A stretch of 64,000 nucleotides of DNA from Mesocentrotus franciscanus. Taxonomy: Eukaryota > Echinodermata > Echinoidea > Camarodonta > Strongylocentrotidae. Position 1 is the stretch's first letter, and each line of letters starts with the position of its first letter. The notes under the pieces are model-generated. The model saw nothing but the letters and a program-made list of their open reading frames with translations, had not been told where the DNA came from and ran no database searches. The stretch spans positions 18,215,744-18,279,743 of the forward strand of contig CP137670.1 in NCBI GenBank assembly GCA_037976565.1, given 5' to 3'. Of the stretch, positions 56,436 through 64,000 are shown piece after piece. The position numbers and the translations under genes are program-made.

Positions 56436-56477
56436 GGCTATATTTCCTCTGTTCACATTCTCAATTCAGTTTCAAGA
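56436..56477 (+). promoter_or_regulatory. Possible core promoter of gene B
   Basis: GGCTATATTT near 56436 is TATA-like, and TCAATTCAG near 56461 is initiator-like about 25 bases downstream. This would leave a very short 5' leader before the ATG at 56478. Weak motifs, positional support only. Confidence 0.3.
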
Positions 56478-56559
56478 ATGTTGACGGGACAGATACTAGC
56501 AGTCATACTGTACACAGCCTGTCTCACAGGCCTAAGTGAGCAAGCTTTTTTAACTTGTG
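56478..56559 (+). CDS. Gene B exon 1, signal peptide
   Basis: ATG at 56478 opens MLTGQILAVILYTACLTGLS, a hydrophobic core followed by small residues suited to signal peptidase. The donor is G|gtaagt after 82 nt, phase 1. No longer upstream frame competes for the start. Confidence 0.82.
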
Positions 56560-59500
56560 GTAAGTACAGTATGGTGGAGAATGAATGTCTAAGATTTGAC
56601 TTGAAATTGAACAAGCATGTTGTTTATGCTCATGTTTTGTCTAATTTCATATAAATCTTGCCATTCACTTGCGTTAAAAAGTCTCCGCAAAAGTTCAGCA
56701 AGAACAATGCCATTGTCACAAGCAAATGTGGCTGTGTCATTTTGACATTGCCAAAACAAATGTGTCCCATTTCTGTACACTCGTTTTACACAGTTCACCT
56801 TTTGCATTGCTAGGCTTGTGAATAGAAAGAATGACGTTATAAATAAATTATGTTCCAGTTATTGTTAAAAACCTTTTTTTTTGCATGAGTATGCAGCGCT
56901 GTAATAGCAATATGTTGTAGTTTTTTTGTTTTCTTTTTAAAGATTTTTGTTCCATCCATGATACCAGGATGTGGGTTTCATTCTAACTTATTTGTCTCTC
57001 TGCAACCATGAAGATACATTACATGTACATGTATGTTACTGTGTTTGTGAAAAGCTCTGGGCAATTTTTTTTAATTTGTTGAACTTTATTGTGTCAGTTA
57101 AAACGAGAGTCTCTGTAATATATTTATCATTTAAAATGTTATTTTCATCTTATCATAGAAGAGCAATGCAAATTCAGAAGAACAGTTCAATTAAGTCTTG
57201 TTTTTTAAAAAGAAATTTAGACGTTCAATGTGAAGAATGTTTGCAAAATGACTGCTTTCTTTCCCATTGCAGATGGAGGTGATATGCCTAAATTTAGTGA
57301 GGACGATGTCAGAGTTGTTGATGGTTACCATAGATCTGGAGCAGGAGATTTGATCTTCCTTGGAAGAGATCAGACCTTGACTGTAATAGATGGAGACAAG
57401 GTCATTACTGGGGTAAGTATCTATGCATAAAGATACATTTGTAAGCTCAATATTTCTTTTTGTTTTATATTGGCATGGTTAGGGATCCACCCTAACATTT
57501 AGGTAAAGGATTTTACTGTTTAGAGACTTCTTGCATGAGAACTATGGCAACAATTTGAAATATTGGGGGTCCGGACTTAATTTTTGCGCGTCCATGTGTT
57601 AGTAGCGTCTTTTCGCACGGCGACGCAAACTGACTACGAGGTATTGAAATGAGCTGTGGCAGTCTCCGTACTCTGGCTACCGTCGCAATCTAATTTGCAG
57701 TTTCGTAACTGTGAATACGCGGGAGTTTCCGCGCTTGCGTGTCGTCAGAAAAGTCGTACCACCCATTTGCATGCGAGCGCTCTGATTGGCTGATCACACC
57801 ACCCCGTATTAGCTCGACTCCCGACGCTAATTCGACTGAATATCGTCGTAGGTTTGGACGCTACGCGGAATTTTTGCTCTGAGTGCGACAACCCCCGCTA
57901 AGATAAGCGTGGAAGAAGGCCGCGTCGCCGGTTGCGAAAACAGCCAAGTATCAAGTCCTTGTGTTACAGAGTTAATGATACATTATTTCCATCATTAAAT
58001 CTCATTCATTCAAAGTTAAGGATATATTACTTTCATCAGCCAGACTCATTCATTCAAAGTTAAGGATATATTATTTCTATCAGTCCTTCTCATTAATTCA
58101 AAGTTAACGATACATTATTTCCATCGGTTAATCTCATTCATTCAAAGTAGATGATACATTATTTCCATCAGTCATTCTCATTAATTCAAAGTCAAGGATA
58201 CATTACTTCCATCAGTCATTCTCATTTCATAAAAGTTAAGACATTGATGATATATTTACTTTCATCAGTCAACCTCATTCATTCAAAGTTAAGGATATAT
58301 TACTTCCATCGGCCAATCTCATTCATTCAAAGTTAAGGATACATTATTTACATCATTCAATCTCATTCATTCAAAGTTAAGGATATATTACTTCCATCAG
58401 CCAATCTCATTCATTCAAAGTTAAGGATACATCATTTCCATCAGTCAATCTCATTCATTCAAAGTTAATATTAAATTATTTCCATCAGTTAATCTCATTC
58501 ATTCAAAGTCAAGGATACATTACTTCCATCAGTCATTCTCATTTCATAAAAGTTAAGACATTGATGATATATTTACTTTCATCAGTCAACCTCATTCATT
58601 CAAAGTTAAGGATATCTTACTTCCATCGGCCAATCTCATTCATTCAAAGTTAAGGATACATTATTTACATCAGTCAATCTCATTCATTCAAAGTTAAGGA
58701 TATATTACTTCCATCAGCCAATCTCATTCATTCAAAGTTAAGGATACATCATTTCCATCAGTCAATCTCATTCATTCAAAGTTAATGATAAATTATTTCC
58801 ATCAGTTAATCTCATTCATTCAAAGTAGATGATACATTATTTCCATCAGTCATTCTCATTAATTTAAAGTTAAGGATACATTACTTCCATCAGTCATTCT
58901 CATTTCATAAAAGTTAAGAAATTAATGATATATTTACTTCCATAAGTCAACCTCAATCATTCAAAGTTGAGGATAAATTATTTCCATCAGTCAATCTCAT
59001 TCATTCAAAGTTAATTATATCATACTTTCATCAGTCATTCTCATTCATTCAAAGTCAAGGATACATTATTTCCATCAGTCATTCTCATTCAATAAAAGTT
59101 AAGAAACTAATGATATATTACTTGCATCAGTCAATCTCATTCATTTAAAGTTACGGATAGGCCTACATTTTTTCCATCAGTCATTCTCATACATTCAAAG
59201 TTGACAATACATTATTTCCATCAGTCAATCTCATTGATTAAATGTTAGGGATACATTCTTTTCATCAGTCATTCTCATTCGTTCAAAGTTAAGGATACAT
59301 TATGTCCATCAATCTCATTCATTCAAATTCAATGATATATTACTTTCCTCAGTCAATCTCATTCATTCAAAGTTAAGGATACATTATTTCCATCCGTCAT
59401 TTGTATTCATTCAAAGTTAAAGATAGAGTTGAGTTCTGGTCATGCGATTGCATTGTATAAGAAACAGTGTGCAATCGATAAGAAAAGGTTGATCATCTAG

Positions 59501-62500
59501 CATATAGGTATTGGTGTGTACTGCAAGGTTCTGGAATCATCAAAATGATAAGAAACTTGGCCCAGTCTTGGTAAAGTTACAAGCACTGTACACAGAAAGA
59601 TGTATATGGGATTACACGAACATGTGGCATATAAATCCGTCCCGATTTTTATGCTGATACATGCCATATTTAGAATATTAAGGCATTTGAAGAGCCATGC
59701 TTTTCAGGGAACATTTTTAATCTGATGTTCTTCCACACTTGCATAATAACAATGATAACGCTCACAAATTATTTTTCACCTCTTCCCAGAACTCAACCTT
59801 CTCTTTAAGGATACATTATTTCTATCAGTCATTCTCATTCATTCATAGTTATGGATACATTATTTCCATCTGTTATTCTCAGTCATTTATTCAAGGTAAA
59901 TTGATATGAATGAAGAGGACAACTGTTACTGTTCTATTTTTCATCAGTGGTTGTTGATTTATGTTGATCATTATGTTTCCATCTATATACTCTTTACGAA
60001 TATATATGTACGCACACCCTGTACCTAAATACAACTGTACTCATGGAAATGCATGAGTTACATAAGTTTGTAAAAAATGGTTCTAGAATGTAGGCAATCT
60101 GATATGTCAAATGACACCAAGTGACAATGCATCATTCTTTCCTACCACACCTCCCTGCAAAAATGTTCCAATCAAAAAGTGATAATGCATAGCTCAGATA
60201 TACGTACATGAACGCGTATCTCTGGTGCGTACAACAATAAGACCAATGAAATGCATGAAATTCTAAATGGCAAGGACATTGATGCGCGCACCGAGATGTA
60301 CATTGTAATGCAGCAGCTGGACTTTGCTTTTTGTGATGTCATTCAATAGAGCAAACGGATTAGCCGAATTTTGAAGTCGATAAAGAACTCGACAAGTCTC
60401 GTTCATTGTCCGATTGTCATTTAACCTACGTGCAGTGTATATTCACCAATGCACTCGCAAACATGAATTATTTGCATATTAAAGCATCCCCCCCCCCACA
60501 ATACTTGTAGGACAGTTGAGGCAAGTCACTCTGTAGATGAAAATATCAATAAGCATATAATCTACAAATATCCTTAAATAAATTACTTGTACATCAAGAT
60601 GTACTTGCCTATTGTGTGCATGTTCCCAATTATCTTTCCTCTATTATTTTTGTTTTGTATTCTCGGAGAGAGAGAAAAAAAATGGGGGTACGAAGGAAAG
60701 GTAAAGTGAGAAAAATTTTAGCTATTAAAAATTGTAAATATATTTGGATTAAACTTTTTTGGAAAAAAGGAAAGATGCATGATTTATATGTATGTCCATG
60801 TATTTTATAATTACTTGTATCCTTTGTGTTTCAGTATTTGGGGGTATGTTACGACACAGCTGGCCTCGGTTGCTACAAATCAGGTGCTGATGTGGTGGGT
60901 AACAAATAATTCTAGTCATCAACATCCATTTACAAAGGTTATAATATAATTACCCCTGGACAATCATCCCCGGCCCAATTACCAGCGGGACAATTCCCCC
61001 CGGAAAATAACTCTCAGGAAAATAACCCCCTGAGTCATGCAATTACCCCCGGAAGACAAATACTCTCCGGAAATTACCCTCTAGGACAATCATCCCTGTG
61101 TGCGTACGTGTGTGTGGGAGTAAGAAAGGGGTCGCACCTAATTATATCTTGTCCTTTGGCAATTGTATTAGAGGGTTAATGTCCTTGGGGGTTAGTTTCC
61201 CCAGGAGGTAATTTTTCGGGGGGGGGGTGAATTTCCATCGGGGGTAATTTTCCAATATTTAATTTTGCCGGGGGTGAATGTCTACGGGGTAATTGTCCTG
61301 ATACGGCATTTTATAATTCACTGTATTATCTTTGTGTGACTTGAAACTTTCATGAATTGTTATGGACGGCCATTTTCCTGGCAAGAAACCTTTTGCGAAG
61401 GGAAAAATGTTGTATGTTGTAGTGTTGTATTAGTCGTGATTTAATCATTACCCAGCATTAAGCCTTTGCGAAACAGAACCACTCACAAAATTCCCGAAAG
61501 GTTTCTTCAAGTTTCTGCAAATTCCGCAAAACTAACTGTCATGTCAACTGCAGTGGTTATGGATGAATAATAATTAGTTCTGTGTTTGTCCAAAAGAATT
61601 TGCACTCAAATTGGCAAAACCACTGGAATCATAATATGGACTTATTAAAAATGCTGTGTTGATTATCTAAGATTTAATGTATACCTTTACTTGTGTGTAG
61701 GAGGATTGTGATAACTACATTAGAGGCGTGACTAAGCTTGCCGGAACCTGCGATAGTAGCAGTTGCAGGGTCTTAGTATGTGGAACCAATGCTAAGCTTC
61801 CACGGTGCGCATTCTGCTATTATGATGGTTCAATGGTAAGCTATGATTTTTTTCTAAATCCTTTTAAATGTTCTACGTGGCTGCCGTAGTGTTCTTGATC
61901 TCTGACAGTGCGCAATACATGATAAGCCCCTGAGACCGCCAGCCCTTGAGACTGACAGCCCGTGATACAGATAGCCCCTGAGACCGACAGCCCATCAGAT
62001 CAGTAGTGTTCTCTTCTTGGGCCTTCTGACAACGGTTTTGAGAGTTCATTAAATTACATTTACTACAATTTTGATAGTGCCATCTCTTGAAATCATTGTC
62101 AAGACCTTATTAGATTATCTCTGCTAGGTTGAATGCTGCATGAGATTTGCAAAAATATTCCAACGAATTCTCTAACTAATGCCAAAGTAAAATAAGTTTA
62201 GTGAACATGTCTCTTTTTCCATTGGTGGTTTATAGCTTGCTAATATGTCTTTAAATTTCAATCGATTTTTAGGAACCATACAAAACAAATATCCACTTTC
62301 ATAAAGGTTCACTGGTTCATTCTATTGGTATAATCATGAAACCTGGCATCGAATGCCGCGAATGAAATATTTGGAGAAGTAGTGTATGGTAATTTGAGTT
62401 CATATTTTCACCATTGATTTTCTTCTCTAATTCACAGCTGAGCTGCTCGTTTATAGAAAATGATCCACCTCAGGATCTACCTTACATTCCTTTTGTTGAC

Positions 62501-62591
62501 GACGGGTACAATCCATGCACTGCAGAAAATATTGATGGTCAAGGGGTGTTCCAAACTCGGAAGAATCACAATGCTACATTCCTATATCATG
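56478..62591 (+). CDS. Semaphorin-like gene B, 3'-partial (five joined exons)
   Basis: Joined exons 56478-56559, 57273-57412, 60835-60894, 61701-61835 and 62438-62591 give 571 nt, 190 codons plus one base, GT-AG and in phase throughout. The product has an N-terminal signal peptide and the first half of a Sema domain, including the diagnostic CDNYIR ... VLVCGTNAKLPRC block. It ends in phase 1 just where gene A's first visible exon begins. The gene should continue to the right of the window with exons homologous to those of gene A. It is probably a secreted or membrane guidance ligand. Confidence 0.88.
57273..57412 (+). CDS. Gene B exon 2 (first Sema strands)
   Basis: 140-nt exon, acceptor ttcccattgcag, donor gtaagt, phase 1 in and 0 out. 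GAGDLIFLGRDQTLTVI matches the semaphorin L-x-V-G-A-R/K-D-x-x-x-x-L strand near the N-terminus of the propeller. Confidence 0.85.
57413..57970. other. GC-rich CpG-dense intron segment
   Basis: About 400 bases (57565-57960) rich in CpG in an otherwise AT-rich intron, including GATTGGCTGATCA, a CCAAT-type word. Possibly an inserted element or a regulatory island; no inverted ends were convincingly matched. Confidence 0.35.
57975..59905 (+). repeat. 44-bp minisatellite in gene B intron 2
   Basis: Unit TCTCATTCATTCAAAGTTAA then GGATACATTATTTCCATCAG and TCAA, over thirty diverged copies. A seven-unit segment marked by CATAAAAGTTAAGACATTGA recurs with a 317-bp period (58214, 58531). It is interrupted by a MITE at 59421-59804. 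Confidence 0.93.
59421..59804 (+). mobile_element. 384-bp TTAA MITE inside the minisatellite
   Basis: TTAA at 59417-59420 and 59805-59808, both being the TTAA of the satellite word AAGTTAAGGATAC. Ends AGATAGAGTTGAGTTCTGG and AGAGAAGGTTGAGTTCTGG are inverted. Confidence 0.9.
60835..60894 (+). CDS. Gene B exon 3 (Cys loop)
   Basis: 60-nt exon after acceptor ttgtgtttcag, donor gtgggt, phase 0 to 0. It encodes YLGVCYDTAGLGCYKSGADV, placing two cysteines before the CDNYIR block, as in the family's C-x-x-K-G-K region. The donor is weak but phase and similarity support it. Confidence 0.78.
60945..61310. mobile_element. Second C-rich/G-rich inverted element
   Basis: Left arm with ATTACCCCTGGACAATCATC and CCCCCGGAAAATAAC words; right arm with GGGGGTAATTTTCC-like words, ending GTAATTGTCCTGATACGG. 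Same family as 40950-41610. It lies in gene B intron 3, just after the exon at 60835. Confidence 0.65.
61701..61835 (+). CDS. Gene B exon 4 (CGTNA block)
   Basis: 135-nt exon, acceptor cttgtgtgtag, donor gtaagc, phase 0 to 0. EDCDNYIRGV and VLVCGTNAKLPRC are the classic semaphorin blocks E-C-x-N-Y-I-R and C-G-T-N-A-x-x-P-x-C. An extra CDSSSC loop lies between them. Confidence 0.94.
62438..62591 (+). CDS. Gene B exon 5 (last visible)
   Basis: 154-nt exon, acceptor taattcacag, donor gtaagt, phase 0 in and 1 out. VDDGYNPCTAENIDGQGVF and NHNATFLYH fit the segment before the G-x-L-Y strand. One N-glycosylation sequon (NAT). The next exon of the gene lies outside the window. Confidence 0.87.
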
Positions 62592-63825
62592 GTAAGTTGT
62601 GGAGATTTTCATGCTACATGTACATGTATTTTATAATGGCATGACAGGTCTGGTAATCGTAAAGTGTACCAATCAGCCCGAAAGTATCATGTCCTGTTTG
62701 TTTAAAGGGGTTCTATGTGGCTATACGACATGTATATTCAAAATATGAGCTTCAAATATTACAATGTACTTGTATGAAGAGATTCTTCAAATTATACTCT
62801 CAGTCAACATAAAGACGAATAGTGAGTAGACCACTCGACACACCCATACATGTATACAGAATAACATACTCCTTTCATATTCGTCAGCCTGTTGCACGGT
62901 TTTTCACCCTTTTTTTTAGTCGCAGCACCCTTTCAAGAAATCAAAAGTTAGCGTCACCCCAATCCGAAATTTATTACACAAGATACATTTTGCACCACTC
63001 TGGAATTTGTTAAGTGCCATATAAATACCTACGGGCACATTTGTTCCTAAGTTTTGCAAGCGAGCACAAAAATTAGACGTGTATGGTAAAAATATAATCG
63101 AAACACAATAGAAACATGTAAGATATAAAATTACATGTATGTATGCGGGCACCCTGCTGCCGAATACATAAATACAACATTCATATCCTCGATCACCTTC
63201 ATACACGAATATGAGGAAGAAAGGCACTTTAATTCATATAGCGGTTTCTATTATTTTGTTTCCGGGAATAATGTTAGGTTAAACCCAATATACATCTATC
63301 GTTACCTACGGGTTAGGAATTGTTGCTATTTTCCAAACACCGAGCTTTGTTTTAAAAAAAAGCTACATGATGATCTTCCGAAGAAGAAAAAAAAAAGGAG
63401 AGTGGTAAAATTATAATTTCGATATGAAAATTACAACATATAATTGGCCACCTTACTGCCCGATTAAGACAATATTCTGGCACCTAGCTGTCGAATGGAA
63501 TATTGTGATGGCACCTCCAAATATGGAGATATGCTGGCATTTCGCTGCCTATAATCGAACCATTTCTAAATGTTACGACCTAGGGAAGCAACCGAGGAAA
63601 AAAGGTACTTTATCATCTTTAAAATGTTATTTCATGAAAATTCATAGCAATTTCTATTAAAACAAATTCTCACAAAATTCACTTTATTCGAAAATCATTT
63701 TGTAATGTAACTATATTTCTCTCACGGCATCCCTGTCTTGTGGCACCCTATGGTGCTGCAGCACCCCGGTTACAAAATGCTGGATTATAGAATGCCGGTC
63801 TAAAATCATCACCAACAGTAGATCA
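62592..63825. other. Gene B intron, no gene
   Basis: Short open frames (for example 62822-63416) lack motifs. Nothing further recognised before the direct repeat. Confidence 0.5.
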
Positions 63826-64000
63826 CTTCAAATATCAAACAGAGTTTGAAGACATAATCTATTTTGGAATCATGCGCATTTATTGAATTCACACTAGCTG
63901 TCACTGCTTGGCAATTTATATATTTTAATCCGAACACTGACCCGGGGATGGCGTCTCAGAGTGCTTTGCATCCGGTGGAAAAGGAGCTACATGTTCATTT
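63826..64000. repeat. Right copy of window-scale direct repeat
   Basis: Matches bases 3-200 of the window. This copy lacks the long (TA)n and continues with AACACTGACCCGGGGATGGC, where the left copy reads AAACTGACCGAGGAATAGC, so homology extends past the microsatellite. Confidence 0.8.

Noticed and set aside
56166..56456. Asn-rich and Leu/Val-rich proteins
   Set aside because: Translation of an ATT/TAG microsatellite.
57975..59905. CRISPR-like repeat-spacer array
   Set aside because: Units are contiguous and gradually diverged with no unique spacers; this is a eukaryotic minisatellite.

Overview
The window is AT-rich animal DNA with short exons, canonical GT-AG introns, and a heavy load of SINEs, LINE fragments, TTAA-flanked MITEs, satellites and microsatellites. 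It has no bacterial or viral gene organisation. The repeat style and the gene content suggest a marine deuterostome, most likely an echinoderm. That is an inference; nothing here fixes the species.

The recognisable host genes are two semaphorin-like genes on the + strand. Gene A (from 850) enters the window in the middle of its Sema domain. Nine phase-compatible exons can be read to 18157, ending in a glycosylation-rich exon, and two further candidate 3' exons lie at 40019-40103 and 40909-41122. Gene B starts at 56478 with a signal peptide, and its first five exons run to 62591, covering the N-terminal half of a Sema domain. Gene B ends in phase 1, and the first visible exon of gene A begins in the matching phase at the corresponding place in the fold. 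About 150 bases at the very start of the window also recur at its very end, at a spacing of 63822 bases. The window is therefore almost exactly one period of a tandem semaphorin duplication, cut at the same intron in both copies.

Layout: 1-18157 is gene A with introns holding a 4.3-kb element with about 80-bp inverted ends (2044-6378), GAT-type microsatellite, LINE remnants and a 700-bp MITE. 19327-19770 is a SINE with a MITE nested in it. 20116-27354 plus 37049-38976 is a tandem array of about 2.2-kb non-coding units with hairpin ends, internal CRE palindromes, GA-rich tracts and, in three units, a tRNA-like pol III module on the minus strand. The fourth unit is split by a 9694-bp DNA transposon (27355-37048) with inverted termini, subterminal repeats, a 36-bp coding minisatellite, a frameshifted transposase and a SINE with a 7SL-like head. 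39000-56400 holds the putative 3' end of gene A, several clean TTAA insertions, LINE scraps, and an upstream repeat present three times before gene B. 56478-62591 is gene B, with a 44-bp minisatellite in intron 2 that is itself interrupted by a TTAA MITE.

Expected biology: semaphorins are secreted or membrane guidance ligands for plexins. Both genes look extracellular (signal peptide in B, cysteines and N-glycosylation sequons in both). I did not find the usual PSI cysteine cluster after the Sema domain of gene A. No true tRNA, rRNA or CRISPR array was found. Splice sites were assigned by eye from phase, consensus and family similarity, so exon ends carry some uncertainty.
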